Numbered from the stretch's first letter, positions 26,515-36,402 are shown. The stretch: 42,520 nucleotides of DNA from Thermoplasmata archaeon (GCA_021835025.1 JAKBQY010000010.1:1-42520); one strand, 5' to 3'. Notes: a model not told the origin generated them from the letters alone. Numbers and translations are program-made.

Positions 26515-27123
26515 TCAAGTGCTAAAGCCGTAGCAGTCTGGATTGCCGTCGTATTTTACTATGAAACCAAAACTTTCAGGATCTGATGGATAAAAATCAA
26601 TGGATTCTGAAAAGGGAATTAGGAAATCATTAGGTACTTCAGTATATTTGGTTTCAATAGTGCCGTCTTTGAGCAATTTCGTGGGCACCCACTGGTAGAC
26701 CAAAGGTTCCGAACCACGATCCCATTTTCCACTAATTTCAAATTCTTCAGCGTTTGCAAGATTGTGGAAATTTATGCGTATTCTACAGTTAAATGCAGGG
26801 GATCTGCCAGAATTATTGACCCTTAGATGGTAATACGCTCTCTTCCACTCTTTTGTTTCATGAATGTAAGGCTCCCCCCCTATGAATTTTGATATAACAT
26901 CTATACTTAGAGAAGGCCTAATTAGTAGACTCCAAATAATTTGTGAACTCAGGGATATAAGAATTCCAATGGGAACTGCGATCAGAAATGATTGTAACAT
27001 GTAATTTCTTATTGCCTGTAGTTGTGGAACAACGTTCAAATATAGCAGCGCTATAAATGCAACGACGATGAACAGAATGGCAATGGTAACTCTCTCATGT
27101 TTCCTTGAATTGCCCATTTTCAC
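26515..27123 (-). CDS. Membrane-anchored protein of unknown function, 202 aa (island partner B)
   Basis: Two hydrophobic helices near the N-terminus (about residues 12-28 and 42-64) are followed by a soluble domain of about 130 residues. The soluble domain has a beta-rich pattern (YYHLRVNNSGRSPAFNCRIRI). This NNSGRSPA-type segment resembles immunoglobulin-like accessory domains where a conserved N-x-G-x-x-x-A turn occurs. No catalytic motif is visible. Its start overlaps the stop of the 467-aa gene by four bases (ATGA), so the two proteins are made together. An ATG two codons in is an alternative start. Confidence 0.65.
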   Translation of the reverse strand: MKMGNSRKHERVTIAILFIVVAFIALLYLNVVPQLQAIRNYMLQSFLIAVPIGILISLSSQIIWSLLIRPSLSIDVISKFIGGEPYIHETKEWKRAYYHLRVNNSGRSPAFNCRIRINFHNLANAEEFEISGKWDRGSEPLVYQWVPTKLLKDGTIETKYTEVPNDFLIPFSESIDFYPSDPESFGFIVKYDGNPDCYGFST

Positions 27124-28523
27124 AACCTAATCAAAAAAAGAACAACATTTACAATAGTTGCGATGGCAATAACAACTGTAAGATACAGCATCTTTCTGGA
27201 ATACTTACGGTCCTCTTCAATTTTCAAGACATCTATCTTCGATTTCCTTAGGTCAGTAGCATCCAAGATATGCTTTTCGTTTAAATCAAGGTCTTTTAAA
27301 ATGAATGACGCTAGGTTGGATACTATGGGGCCAGGTTTCTCCAGCCCATACTGTTCCGGATTTATTGGATACCATTTAGCTGGATCTGGAATTATTGGAA
27401 ATTCATAGAGAGATGTCATCTTGGAAGGGTCAGCCAAATTCTGTAGCCCTCTCCGATAATTCACTAAAATTTTTTCATCTATGCCTCTTTGGAATATTAG
27501 TTCTCGCAATTCTACAAGGATTTTATTAGCATCCATGTTGGCCTTCATCTGTGCTGAGTTCTGCTTTGTAGTAATATCCTTAACCAATGTTTCTACGTGC
27601 CTGTTCCAAGAATTCAATAATTGTAGTGCAAGTATCTGTCCTGCTCCGAACGAGAAATCCAGAAGAGGAGGGCTACCCGGGAACTGCAATACAGGCATAC
27701 TCTCCAGATTATTCGAGGGGGTCTGTGACCCCGCCATATTTAAGACAGAAAGATACAAAGGAGCAGAATTCCGTATGGACCCTTGAACAATTTTCCCAAT
27801 GATGGACGTCATGTTGGCATACCCTCTGACTATGCTCTGATTGTAAGAAAATCCACCTTCAAAGAAACTTACAGGCTCCAATGAAATGATATTTGTCCGA
27901 ATATTCTTAATCTTTTGTTCTTCTTCAACCGTGTCTTTTGAAATAGCTCTTCCATCCTTACTGTCTCTTATGGATATTTCCTTCTCAAGCGAATCGAGTT
28001 CTTTATTGAAATCATCAAAGAACTTTCGCTCTTCTTCTATGATGAATTCTGCAACAAAATTTCGGAGGGCTACATTAGGTATGGCTCTGGACGAAAACTT
28101 GAGAATACGAAAATCTACAGAAGTATTCTTGAGAGGAATTGAACCTTCGCTGAAGCAACTTCCAAGGAAAAGTGAAAGCTTCCATATCTTGCCCTCAAGA
28201 TCAGCTTTCTTCAACTTTTGAAGATCATCGGCTTTCAAGGTGACTTCGATAATGGCAACATTGAGCGGGAGAATACCTTCATCATATATCCAGAAAACTA
28301 TGTTCTTGACATAGTCCAAGAGTTCAACGTCGGAAGTGCAGGTCGAACGTAGCTGATTTATGAAATCGTCAAAACTTTGTGCACTGAATTTAAGTGGCAT
28401 ATTGTCTTTGCGGGATTCCTCTGTAAATCCAAATGTCCTAAGTTTCTGGATAGTTTCCTTCTCTTCAGCATCATCGGAAATGAGGTCACCAAGAAGTAAT
28501 CGTGAGGATGTCAGTTTTACCAT
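27120..28523 (-). CDS. Tail-anchored protein of unknown function, 467 aa (island partner A)
   Basis: I do not recognise this protein. It is mostly helical, with a charged coiled-coil-like stretch (DFNKELDSLEKEI) and a single C-terminal hydrophobic helix (MLYLTVVIAIATIVNVVLFL) followed by Arg-Leu, as in tail-anchored proteins. A proline-rich segment (FPGSPPLLDFSFGAGQ) marks a central loop. The frame is open 17 codons further upstream, but the ATG at 28523 has a TATA box about 29 bases before it. The longer start would lie against a transposase fragment that ends at 28564. It is coupled to the 202-aa gene downstream. Confidence 0.65.
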   Translation of the reverse strand: MVKLTSSRLLLGDLISDDAEEKETIQKLRTFGFTEESRKDNMPLKFSAQSFDDFINQLRSTCTSDVELLDYVKNIVFWIYDEGILPLNVAIIEVTLKADDLQKLKKADLEGKIWKLSLFLGSCFSEGSIPLKNTSVDFRILKFSSRAIPNVALRNFVAEFIIEEERKFFDDFNKELDSLEKEISIRDSKDGRAISKDTVEEEQKIKNIRTNIISLEPVSFFEGGFSYNQSIVRGYANMTSIIGKIVQGSIRNSAPLYLSVLNMAGSQTPSNNLESMPVLQFPGSPPLLDFSFGAGQILALQLLNSWNRHVETLVKDITTKQNSAQMKANMDANKILVELRELIFQRGIDEKILVNYRRGLQNLADPSKMTSLYEFPIIPDPAKWYPINPEQYGLEKPGPIVSNLASFILKDLDLNEKHILDATDLRKSKIDVLKIEEDRKYSRKMLYLTVVIAIATIVNVVLFLIRL

Positions 28524-28547
28524 TGATCTTGGATAGTGATTTTTGCA

Positions 28548-28557
28548 TAAAAATTTA
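28548..28557 (-). promoter_or_regulatory. TATA-like box of the 467-aa gene
   Basis: Read on the minus strand, TAAATTTTTA is centred about 29 bases before the ATG at 28523. It lies only a few bases from the 3' end of the truncated transposase frame, so the promoter either survived the insertion or was brought by it. Confidence 0.4.
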
Positions 28558-28563
28558 ACGGGC

Positions 28564-28902
28564 TTAAAGGACATTTATAGTCACCTTCTTATAATTATTC
28601 TTTTTTCTATAATTTTCTTTTAATTTATGTAAATATTGTTTATAGTATTTCCTGTATTCAGGATCATTATTGTATTTTTCAATGAATTTATCGGGTGGAT
28701 AGTAATTTATTGTAGAATGTGGCATTACATTGTTGTAATCATAGAAGGCGTTTTCTATTATCTTTTTTCCTTTATTGTAATCCTCTATTTCATTTATCCA
28801 AATATAATCAGTTTTCAATGAATTGTGGAATGATTCTATATCACCGTTTTCCTTGGGTGTTTCCTTTTCTATGTATTCATAGAGTGTCCAAATATTCATC
28901 AA
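28564..28902 (-). pseudogene. IS3/IS481-type transposase, C-terminal fragment
   Basis: The 112-codon fragment contains the end of an rve-type DDE transposase: KENGDIESFHNSLKTDYIW with the third catalytic acid, then YNNVMPHSTINYYPP, the usual end of OrfB. The first two catalytic aspartates and the N-terminal half are missing. Upstream the frame stops, and a remnant of a different transposase begins in the opposite direction at 28952. It is strongly AT-rich, unlike its neighbours. Confidence 0.8.
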
Positions 28903-28951
28903 ATGTTCGACAATAGTCTAACACTATTAACCTGAAAAATAATATTGGGAT

Positions 28952-29232
28952 ATGGGAAACCACCATATCCCATTGATAACGGAAAGGATAGATAATATAG
29001 TTTCGGAAGATAGGATCAGGAAGTATTCCAACAGGATGATCGTGAAGATTATTGTGATTCTACAACTCTTCAGGGAATTTCTTCTCCAATCATAGAGAAT
29101 TATATGATCTCTTGGGCATTGCAGAGATACCAAATTTCCGTACCCTTTCATACAGGGCTCTGAGAATAGACTGGCATGAGATCAACGCCTGCATCATGGA
29201 CATCATGGAAACCGATGAGAATAACGCTGCAC
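28952..29232 (+). pseudogene. Transposase N-terminal remnant with frameshift
   Basis: From ATG at 28952 the frame reads MGNHHIPLITERIDNIVSE and runs to a stop near 29090. After a frame change the sequence continues as NHRELYDLLGIAEIPNFRTL and then SYRALRIDWHEINACI. These read as the helical N-terminal domain of an archaeal IS4/IS5-like transposase. The remnant stops abruptly at the 3' end of the OLD-family gene. The catalytic region is absent. Confidence 0.6.
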
Positions 29233-31233
29233 TTATCTTCCATCAAACCTATCATTTATTTTTTCAATAAGGGTGACTATGTTTCTTATGGAGGTCTGCA
29301 ATGACTCACTATCAACGTTTTCAAGTTCATTTGGCGTGCCGTTCAACATAGACCAAAATTGTTTTGCTACCAGCGATTTGTTGTATTCCACTTCATTACT
29401 CTTCGCAATTTCTTTACACCAGTTCACGTTTTTCTTTCTTTCGCTTTTGTTCTCGGACTCTGGAAAATCAATTTCTTTTTCAATGGTACGTTTAAAAGCC
29501 GAGAGGTAAAGTTTTGGGTCTATTAGGTCCTCCGAATCCCCATCCTTTCCAGTAATTTCGTCTATTTGCAGGATGTACTTTTGTTTATCTTCCTCGGGAA
29601 TTTTATTGAGGACTTCACGGTCAGTTTTTGGGCCACTATCCACTACAACGAGAAACTCAACTCCGGCTTTTTTATAGAACTTAATATAATCCAAGATGTT
29701 TGAAATCCCGCTTATCTCATCCATCGAATATAGGTCTCTGCTCAGGTACTTTTGACCAGAGCGTTCCAAGTGTTCATTGAATGCCAAGAAGATATCTATA
29801 TCAGTTATTCCTTCAAAAAGGAGAGTTCTGGAAGCCCCATAGAGAGAGTACCTTGCCGGGGATCCTATGTATTCTCTGATTCGTGTTAGAACACCTGCAT
29901 CAGTGGAAGCACTTAGACTTATTATCTTGGTGCCGTCACCCGTCTTTTTCTCTACTAACCTAATTATATCCGGTCTCCAAGGATCGATCAATGCACGCTC
30001 GTGGGAAGTGTAAATTAGTTGGAGCTTTTCTGAGTTGCTAACCTCTTTCAATAACCTGAGTATGTCTCCCTTCCCCTTATCATGTAAGCTGGTTGCGGGG
30101 TTATCTAACAAAATCGCTATTCGCTTGGAAGACTTGGACAATTTTGAAGAAATCTCCATATAAAACGCCAGCCACCATTTGAATCCTTCACTTCCTTCGA
30201 CTACGGAGACAATTGCATCAGTCTCAAGGTCCTTTACGTAAAATGTCAAGTTTGTATTGTCTGAACTTACCTTAAACTCATATCTTTGCTGGCTCCAGAG
30301 TTTACTCAATATGTCAGTCAACTTTCTTGAAATTGTTTCGTAATACGAATTTCTTACTTGTGCATCCCTTGTTCTCACATTTTGGACCCCACTCGGCAAC
30401 AAATCCTGTGTAAGCAAAGCTATTGAATTGAAAGTGTCCGAACTATTGGGATCGCTTATATACTGATCTATTGATATTTTATCTTCTATGTTGAAGACGC
30501 GGTCCATATAGTAAATACTTGGAATATTGCTTATTACAGCGTTAAATGGAGATTTGCTTACCTTCGAACGTTCCTCCCTAATTCTATCTTCAATCTCCTT
30601 CAGCCTCTGGTCGTGTTCTCCTTGAAATTGAGGATCTCTTGGGATCGATGCCAAGGAGTTTCTTAGGGACTGAAGAGCTAGGTCACTCTCTTTGTTGTCT
30701 CCAAAATTAGTTTTCTTAAATGTGTCAAGGGCATTATTAAAAGCGCTTTCATGAGCACGTATGTTATTGAAGTTTCGGTTCATGGCGTTACGGAAATTGT
30801 TTCGCAACTCTTCAACGGCTTTTAGTATGGTGGTCGGGTCAGGTGGCGCAATTTTTACTTCGTTACCACGTACGAACACAGAAAAATGACCATCCAGATA
30901 CCTGTTAAGAGTGATATCAGCTAAGCCGTCGCTTTGAATTACACCAGGCAGTTCTTTAGCGTCGCTTTCGTCTAACCCAAGCTTTGCCTCAACAACCTTA
31001 ACACTGGATGCCGCCAAAGATCCATTCGTAATCTTCTGGGAGATGTCAGAACCCCGGAAGAGTTCAGACTCTTTAGGAACGACTTTTGGGTCCAGAAGTC
31101 TAACCCCCTCCAAGAAGGAAGTTTTACCTGTACCAGTCATTCCAACGAGACATGTCAGGCCTTTTTCCAGTCTTACAACACCACTATCTTTAATCGACTT
31201 GTGATTATAAATTGATACACTTTTAATCCACAT
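29233..31233 (-). CDS. OLD-family ATPase/TOPRIM nuclease
   Basis: From the ATG at 31233 this is a 666-aa protein. An N-terminal ABC-type ATPase starts with SIYNHKSIKDSGVVRLEKG and Walker A GMTGTGKT (residues 31-38 of this product). It ends with Walker B AILLDNPATSLH and a switch histidine in YTSHERAL. A TOPRIM domain follows, with the acid in LLFEGITDIDIF and the metal-binding aspartates in VVVDSGPKTD. This is the domain order of OLD-family nucleases, which include P2 Old and GajA of Gabija. No UvrD-like GajB helicase is nearby. The frame continues to 31296, but a TATA box about 24 bases before 31233 supports this start. Confidence 0.85.
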   Translation of the reverse strand: MWIKSVSIYNHKSIKDSGVVRLEKGLTCLVGMTGTGKTSFLEGVRLLDPKVVPKESELFRGSDISQKITNGSLAASSVKVVEAKLGLDESDAKELPGVIQSDGLADITLNRYLDGHFSVFVRGNEVKIAPPDPTTILKAVEELRNNFRNAMNRNFNNIRAHESAFNNALDTFKKTNFGDNKESDLALQSLRNSLASIPRDPQFQGEHDQRLKEIEDRIREERSKVSKSPFNAVISNIPSIYYMDRVFNIEDKISIDQYISDPNSSDTFNSIALLTQDLLPSGVQNVRTRDAQVRNSYYETISRKLTDILSKLWSQQRYEFKVSSDNTNLTFYVKDLETDAIVSVVEGSEGFKWWLAFYMEISSKLSKSSKRIAILLDNPATSLHDKGKGDILRLLKEVSNSEKLQLIYTSHERALIDPWRPDIIRLVEKKTGDGTKIISLSASTDAGVLTRIREYIGSPARYSLYGASRTLLFEGITDIDIFLAFNEHLERSGQKYLSRDLYSMDEISGISNILDYIKFYKKAGVEFLVVVDSGPKTDREVLNKIPEEDKQKYILQIDEITGKDGDSEDLIDPKLYLSAFKRTIEKEIDFPESENKSERKKNVNWCKEIAKSNEVEYNKSLVAKQFWSMLNGTPNELENVDSESLQTSIRNIVTLIEKINDRFDGR

Positions 31234-31252
31234 CGGATTAACTATTAACGGA

Positions 31253-31262
31253 TAATATTTAA
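31253..31262 (-). promoter_or_regulatory. TATA-like box of the OLD-family gene
   Basis: Read on the minus strand, TTAAATATTA is centred about 24 bases before the ATG at 31233. This gives a leaderless mRNA and excludes the 21 extra N-terminal residues of the longer frame. Confidence 0.5.
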
Positions 31263-31309
31263 TTATTTCCTCGATCATCACGTGGCAAGTTGGCAAATCA
31301 ATTTTCCCC

Positions 31310-31328
31310 TACCTTTTCCCAAAAGGTA
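31310..31328. repeat. Stem-loop 1 of the res/OLD spacer
   Basis: TACCTTTT-CCC-AAAAGGTA is a perfect 8-bp stem with a three-base loop, just upstream of the OLD-family gene. Read from either strand it has a short run of T or A in the stem. Confidence 0.6.
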
Positions 31329-31336
31329 TGGTTACA

Positions 31337-31384
31337 GTGCCGTGCAGTTATTGAGATGGGAATAGTCAAATTGCAGCACGGCAC
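31337..31384. repeat. Stem-loop 2 of the res/OLD spacer
   Basis: GTGCCGTGC (31337-31345) and GCACGGCAC (31376-31384) are perfect 9-base inverted arms around a 30-base loop. The GC-rich arms stand out in an AT-rich genome. Confidence 0.65.
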
Positions 31385-31487
31385 GAGAACCCCCTTATTG
31401 CTGTAATTCCGCTATGAACGTAACAAATGTGTGTAGCACCAAACATACACCACGAACGGTAAACGAAAGATGCATATAAAAGGTGAA

Positions 31488-31520
31488 GGCTCAAATATGA
31501 GTAAGGGTTGAATTTGAGCC
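31488..31520. repeat. Stem-loop 3 of the res/OLD spacer
   Basis: GGCTCAAAT (31488-31496) and ATTTGAGCC (31512-31520) are perfect 9-base arms around a 15-base loop. A TATA-like GCATATAAAAG lies just before it on the plus strand (31472-31482), so a plus-strand transcript could begin at about this stem. Confidence 0.65.
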
Positions 31521-31581
31521 GAAGCGCCAATAAATGTTGCAAGATACGGCTATAATCTATTAGCCAGGCATAGATTCACCA

Positions 31582-34110
31582 TTAACCAGCCAGTGTCTTG
31601 ATCAATTCGTTTAGACTTTCAAAATGGTACTTCTCGAAGTCCTCTTCATTAATTCTTGCAAATTTCCAGTCTTTGCCTGTAATATTAGAAGCATCTTCAC
31701 ACCATACAACTATTCTCTTATCTTTGAATGCGACATCCACATCTTCCCTTCCTTTTGTTTCCAGTACAAAATGCGTATCTTCGGTGCTGACTATAAAATC
31801 CGGATAGTAATATCTAAGATTGCCCACTGAGTCTCTGTATTCCACAAAGAAACCAACTTTTGAAACAATTTTACAGAAAGAATTTACGTCATTCGCTGAG
31901 TTCAGGAATTTCGAAAATTCTACTTCGAAAGGGTTATCACAGGGAACATAATTAAAAATGCATCTATTCGAAGAATAAACGTTCTTTGTCCACACAAAGG
32001 GTTGTGTGCCTGATATTTTTATGGTATCATAACTCGTTGGCTCTCTCTCAGTAAATGATAGATCCTTCAAGCTGCTGACAAACAAATCGACAAGCTTTTC
32101 CTGTATTTCAGGTGTGCTCAATTGAAATAATACTCGTGGGTCGTTTAAATCAACTTCTTGGTCGAATAGTCTCAACTCAACGTAGGATTTTACAAGAGGA
32201 TAGAAGTCTGAAAACATGTTGGGCAGTTTAAGTTGCTTCAATATCCTATCTGTATAGTATGCAATAACGCTCTTCGTATCCTGAGGAACTGGAAGGTCCC
32301 AAACTCTTTCTATTGCCACTACCTTTGTAATCATATCAATAGCTTTGTAGGTCGTCTTAAGTACCTTGTTTTCTAGTGGCAACGAAAGAGCCCGTAGCTT
32401 GTTCAAAATATCCTTATCCATTTGGAATTCCTTTATAATAACTCTCTGGGTCAAGAGCGGTATCTCTATGTCCTTAGATATCTTGTCCATGTCAACATAA
32501 ATTGTTGTCATGTTGAGTTGGGACCCAACATTAACGGTTCCAAATGTTATGTTTTCCTCTTTTTCTAGTTCCTCTATTATCTGCATTAATCCAGATGGCC
32601 CAATAACCTCTAGAACGTTCACTGATTGTTTGACGTCCGCGTTCTGGTCAGGGAACATCTTTCTGAGGCCCCTTCCAATAACCTGTTCCGGAAGTACATT
32701 TCTTTCCGAAGTGTAGGATCTTAATCCAACAATAACATTGACGTTTCTAACATCCCAACCCTCGTTTAACATCATAGTGCTTACAATAACTTCATAGGGG
32801 TTGTCATCACTATCTATATTTTGGGCGAATTTTCTGGCCTCTTCTATATCAGATTTAACAACCTCTCCCGTGCTATCTGTATGAATAAGAAGAATTTTAT
32901 CCTTCAAACCAGGGAGTGTACTCAAGTAATCTTTCAACTCATCGGCTTCGTTATTGTTTGGAGATTGAAAAAATATTATGGGCTTCTTTGATAGCTTGGA
33001 TAAGGCATTCTTATACTCCTGCCATCTCCGTATCCCGGCCTCTATCCAAGCTTTGTACCTCTCTACTACTTTTTTCGATGAGATTTCGGTTGCGTTAGAG
33101 ACTATACCCTTTAGCGGTCTCTTAACAATACTCATCTCTATAGCTTCTTTTAAGGTAAAATCAACAATTAGCCAAGGAAAAAGAGCACCATTTTCAGATT
33201 TGGGTGTGGCGGAAAAGTCCAGTTCAGCAATTATTCCTCTTCCAAAACTGGATTCCAAGTGCTTATGGAGTTCAACCAAAATGTTCTTCCACTTTTTTTC
33301 ATAACTGTATATATGATGAGCCTCATCTTTAAGTATCATTATATTTGGTATCTTTTCAAGAACCTCTTTTATTCTGTTCTCCTGGGCTATGTTGGTTCGA
33401 TTAACATCCTTTAGTTCCAGCACATCATCGACAAACTCTTCTGCCTCCTTCTTTCTGCTTGCTTTTTCCTGAAGTTGCTGTATATTGGTTAAAAATAAGA
33501 CAGATTCAGGTATAGTATAGAAAGAGTGTTCCTTCAGAATAACTTTTAAGTTAAAAGTCTCAAACCATTCAGGCGGGATCAGCGGTATACTTGTGAATAT
33601 TTTAGCGTCTTGATAATCTCTCTTGAGCCTGTCATATATGACATTTTTTTCTCCGGCTATCATAAGGAATTTAGAAGTGTAATCATTCTTGTTTTCTAAA
33701 TTGTAGTTTAATAATTGCCACACTATTGTAAAAGCCATAACATAGGTCTTCCCAGAGCCGGTAGCCATCTTGAACCCATAAAGTGGATAAAGGTCAGTGC
33801 TGGGGTCGTAAAAACCTATCGGACCATCACCAAATTCTCTAGCCAGATCTATGAAAGCTCTCTTTTTCATAACCTCATAGACATAAATTAAAGTTTCAAT
33901 TGATTCCCTTTGTGCATACCAGAATTCAAACTTTTCGTTATCTACAACATGGTCCTCATTGAACCAATAGTTTAGGAGCCTCTTTGTAGTGTTTGTTGTT
34001 CCAGGGTAACCAGAGTTTCTCCACTGGTTAACCGCTATCCTAAGTTTGTTGACTAGGTAACACTTGCTTTTATCCCTTTTATCTAGATTTAAGATATCTG
34101 CTGGGTTCAC
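31582..34110 (-). CDS. res: Type III restriction enzyme, Res subunit
   Basis: An 842-aa ATP-dependent restriction subunit. The SF2 helicase domain has motif [11 protein letters not shown] (about residue 120), a DEAH-type motif II in [10 protein letters not shown] (near 265), motif III in LDFSATPK, and a later motif VI in [11 protein letters not shown]. The C-terminal nuclease is of PD-(D/E)xK type: YYYPDFIVS followed by [10 protein letters not shown]. It works with Mod to cleave DNA some 25 bases from unmodified sites. The start is a GTG that overlaps the mod stop (GTGA), so translation is coupled. All catalytic motifs look intact. Confidence 0.95.
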   Translation of the reverse strand: MNPADILNLDKRDKSKCYLVNKLRIAVNQWRNSGYPGTTNTTKRLLNYWFNEDHVVDNEKFEFWYAQRESIETLIYVYEVMKKRAFIDLAREFGDGPIGFYDPSTDLYPLYGFKMATGSGKTYVMAFTIVWQLLNYNLENKNDYTSKFLMIAGEKNVIYDRLKRDYQDAKIFTSIPLIPPEWFETFNLKVILKEHSFYTIPESVLFLTNIQQLQEKASRKKEAEEFVDDVLELKDVNRTNIAQENRIKEVLEKIPNIMILKDEAHHIYSYEKKWKNILVELHKHLESSFGRGIIAELDFSATPKSENGALFPWLIVDFTLKEAIEMSIVKRPLKGIVSNATEISSKKVVERYKAWIEAGIRRWQEYKNALSKLSKKPIIFFQSPNNNEADELKDYLSTLPGLKDKILLIHTDSTGEVVKSDIEEARKFAQNIDSDDNPYEVIVSTMMLNEGWDVRNVNVIVGLRSYTSERNVLPEQVIGRGLRKMFPDQNADVKQSVNVLEVIGPSGLMQIIEELEKEENITFGTVNVGSQLNMTTIYVDMDKISKDIEIPLLTQRVIIKEFQMDKDILNKLRALSLPLENKVLKTTYKAIDMITKVVAIERVWDLPVPQDTKSVIAYYTDRILKQLKLPNMFSDFYPLVKSYVELRLFDQEVDLNDPRVLFQLSTPEIQEKLVDLFVSSLKDLSFTEREPTSYDTIKISGTQPFVWTKNVYSSNRCIFNYVPCDNPFEVEFSKFLNSANDVNSFCKIVSKVGFFVEYRDSVGNLRYYYPDFIVSTEDTHFVLETKGREDVDVAFKDKRIVVWCEDASNITGKDWKFARINEEDFEKYHFESLNELIKTLAG

Positions 34111-35984
34111 GTTTTCACCTTCAGAATTTTATTGGTGTCATTTCCAAACACGTCAACAACCTTTACCATTATTATGTGTTCTCCATTATTTTCGTAAATA
34201 TGTTTGGCATCATACTCGACTTTTAGTTCCTTTTTTGTCCTATAGCTCTGCCACTGGTTGTGAAAAGTATCACTCTTATAATTCCAATCGACCGCCCAAT
34301 AATCGATCAATTGTCTTGAGTCCTTTATATTTTCAATTATATCAGAAACGTCAGATGTTTCTGGAATTTGGAAATCCTCAATCTTTAACGCTATTTCTTT
34401 TCCTTTTATTATCTTTGAAATCTCCAAATATGCAAGTGGGTTAAATTTAACTGCAGGGATCAGGCTCTTTTCTATCACTTGGTCAGGAATTTTTAACAAT
34501 TTTAGATCAAATTTTGTACCTGCAAGTGCAGACTTCAGCTCATTTACGTTTGGTATTTGGATTAGATTAAGTTCCACGTCCTCTCTCTCTGCTATCTTTT
34601 TTGCTAGTTCATTTACCTCATAATTCCATTCCCATCCAAGCACGTCCGCTTTGATGAAATTGCTAAAAACACATTCGGAAACAAAATTTCTAATCTCTTC
34701 CATAGAAACCGGTGCATTAATCGGACCAATGTGGACCGCCCTATTGTCTCTTGAAGCTTGTATATATTTGTAGCCATTTATCGGTTTGGCTTTGTACAAT
34801 TTGATCATAAATGAAAGGTAATCTTCAGGACTTTCCTTCCAATACGCTAACTCATAATTTCCAATATTCCATATTTCAAAAGGCCTAGAAGGTTTTCCAT
34901 AGCTATCAATATCGTCGTTGATTGGGTCCTTCGAGTTGTGAATATCTAGAAGCCTCTTTCTTGTAACCTGAATCGCATATTTTGATAAATCAGAACCGAT
35001 CCATCTTCTTCCCAGCTTTTCAGCAATAGATAGGGTCGTCCCCGAACCACAAAAGAAATCCGCAACGATATCTCCTGGATTGGAAGATGCCTTTATAATG
35101 TTGTATACTAACTCCTCCGGTTTTTGAGTGGGAAATCCAAGTCTTTCTAATGCCTGAGAATTAATATAGGATATCTCCCATACATCTCTTTTCGCCTTTA
35201 ATCTCCTAGTATCGCCCGTATATACTTGAGATATAACCTTTCCGTCTTTTGCCTCAGAAACTCTTTTTCCTTTGTGTTTTGATTTTTCTGAATAAGGTTC
35301 GGTCAACATGTTGAAATTATAATTATTTATATTTTTTGCATAAAAAAATATTGTATCGTGCATTCTTTGAAAACTGCTTGTATTGCCTGTCCATCTTTGG
35401 TAGCTCCAAACTATTTCGTTTACAAAATTAGTATAACCAAATACTTCATCACAAATAACCTTAACATAGTGACTTACATTTTCATCTAAATGAATATAAA
35501 TTGAACCTTCGTCAGCTAGCAAATCCCTCATTAAGATCAATCTTTCATACATGTACTTCAAATACGAGGCAATTCCGCCATTCCACGTGTCTCCGTATGC
35601 CCTTTGCTCAATTATGGATGGTTCTTTCTCTATTTCTGAATTGTCTACCATCGTAGTATATGAGAAATCGGCTCCAGTATAGAATGGCGGATCTATATAA
35701 ATGAGATTGATATTTCCTGCCCATCCTTGTTTTAAGAGAGATGACATAACAAGTTTGTTATCTCCCCAAATAAGTTTGTTTTTCCAATCGTTAGGATATT
35801 TCTCTGGCCATTCATCTTCAGGGAATAGAGGAGAATTTAGACCCTTTCTAGCTCTTGGTTTGTTCACAGTTTCTATTACTTGGAATGGTAGATTAGGGTA
35901 ATCAGGCAGAATTCTATGACCCAAGTCCATTTTTTTATACTTATCGTGCCAAATAAGTTCGACATATTTTTCATTTTTTTCCAT
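34107..35984 (-). CDS. mod: Type III DNA methyltransferase, Mod subunit (adenine-N6)
   Basis: A 625-aa beta-class methyltransferase. Catalytic motif IV ([14 protein letters not shown] at residues 98-101) comes before SAM motif I ([17 protein letters not shown]), the order of the beta class and of type III Mod proteins. The variable region between them and the long C-terminal part would recognise the target sequence and bind Res. It methylates adenine in a short asymmetric site. The site cannot be read from sequence. No simple-repeat tract suggesting phase variation is seen. It follows the 75-aa gene with one base between. Confidence 0.95.
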   Translation of the reverse strand: MEKNEKYVELIWHDKYKKMDLGHRILPDYPNLPFQVIETVNKPRARKGLNSPLFPEDEWPEKYPNDWKNKLIWGDNKLVMSSLLKQGWAGNINLIYIDPPFYTGADFSYTTMVDNSEIEKEPSIIEQRAYGDTWNGGIASYLKYMYERLILMRDLLADEGSIYIHLDENVSHYVKVICDEVFGYTNFVNEIVWSYQRWTGNTSSFQRMHDTIFFYAKNINNYNFNMLTEPYSEKSKHKGKRVSEAKDGKVISQVYTGDTRRLKAKRDVWEISYINSQALERLGFPTQKPEELVYNIIKASSNPGDIVADFFCGSGTTLSIAEKLGRRWIGSDLSKYAIQVTRKRLLDIHNSKDPINDDIDSYGKPSRPFEIWNIGNYELAYWKESPEDYLSFMIKLYKAKPINGYKYIQASRDNRAVHIGPINAPVSMEEIRNFVSECVFSNFIKADVLGWEWNYEVNELAKKIAEREDVELNLIQIPNVNELKSALAGTKFDLKLLKIPDQVIEKSLIPAVKFNPLAYLEISKIIKGKEIALKIEDFQIPETSDVSDIIENIKDSRQLIDYWAVDWNYKSDTFHNQWQSYRTKKELKVEYDAKHIYENNGEHIIMVKVVDVFGNDTNKILKVKT

Positions 35985-35985
35985 A

Positions 35986-36213
35986 TTACAGCCTCTTTCT
36001 CAGCTCCGCTGATACAATAGACTGATCAGATAATAATATTTGCGATTCCAATGTGTAATATCTGCCTATCTTTTTCTTGATGGGTGTGACTAGGCCAAGG
36101 TTCTTGAGAGTTTCTTCTTCTACTTCCACATGCACCTGCCTCAACTCCGTTCTTACAGCACCTTCAGTCCATTTATTCAGCCTCCCCATGAGGGATGTGC
36201 TTGATACTACCAT
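35986..36213 (-). CDS. Small protein leading the restriction-modification operon, 75 aa
   Basis: It is unrecognised, basic and soluble. The middle section ([29 protein letters not shown]) looks like a short helix, a strand and a wing, as in a partial winged-helix domain, followed by a helical tail. Its stop is one base from the mod start. A TATA box at 36231-36240 suits a leaderless mRNA from this ATG. By position it may be a control protein for the restriction-modification operon, but it does not look like a classical helix-turn-helix C protein. Function is inference. Confidence 0.6.
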   Translation of the reverse strand: MVVSSTSLMGRLNKWTEGAVRTELRQVHVEVEEETLKNLGLVTPIKKKIGRYYTLESQILLSDQSIVSAELRKRL

Positions 36214-36230
36214 AAATAATTATAATACTT

Positions 36231-36240
36231 TCTTATATTT
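36231..36240 (-). promoter_or_regulatory. TATA-like box of the restriction-modification operon
   Basis: Read on the minus strand, AAATATAAGA is centred about 23 bases before the ATG at 36213, consistent with leaderless transcription of the 75-aa gene, mod and res. Confidence 0.5.
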
Positions 36241-36288
36241 CTAATTATGGTATTTTTTGATAGTTATACGAGACTGCCGAATATATCT

Positions 36289-36402
36289 TGATGGTTTGTG
36301 ATATCAGTAGTATGCCGTGAATCTATTCATGAACAATTCCACCCAAGTAAAAATTTTGACATTCAATATTGTTTGCCTTGTTAATGACGAGTAATCAGGA
36401 TT
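36289..36402 (-). pseudogene. Transposase C-terminal remnant at the island edge
   Basis: On the minus strand one frame reads NPDYSSLTRQTILNVKIFTW, VELFMNRFTAYY, a stop, then YHKPS. It matches the remnant at 15316-15450 in protein (F-x-NRF..., YHK) and DNA (a shared TGAATAGATTCA). It is a decayed copy of the same element, lying between the restriction-modification operon and tRNA-Arg. The rest of 36214-36522 is AT-rich spacer with a T-run near 36410. Confidence 0.6.

Noticed and set aside
28927-29151. Minus-strand frame of 74 codons
   Set aside because: It is the reverse-strand shadow of the transposase N-terminal remnant and has no supporting pattern.
29233-31233. Gabija (GajAB) system
   Set aside because: The OLD-family nuclease resembles GajA in domain order, but no UvrD-like helicase gene is adjacent.
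34107-35984. Phase-variable mod gene
   Set aside because: No tract of simple repeats long enough to slip was found in or before mod.
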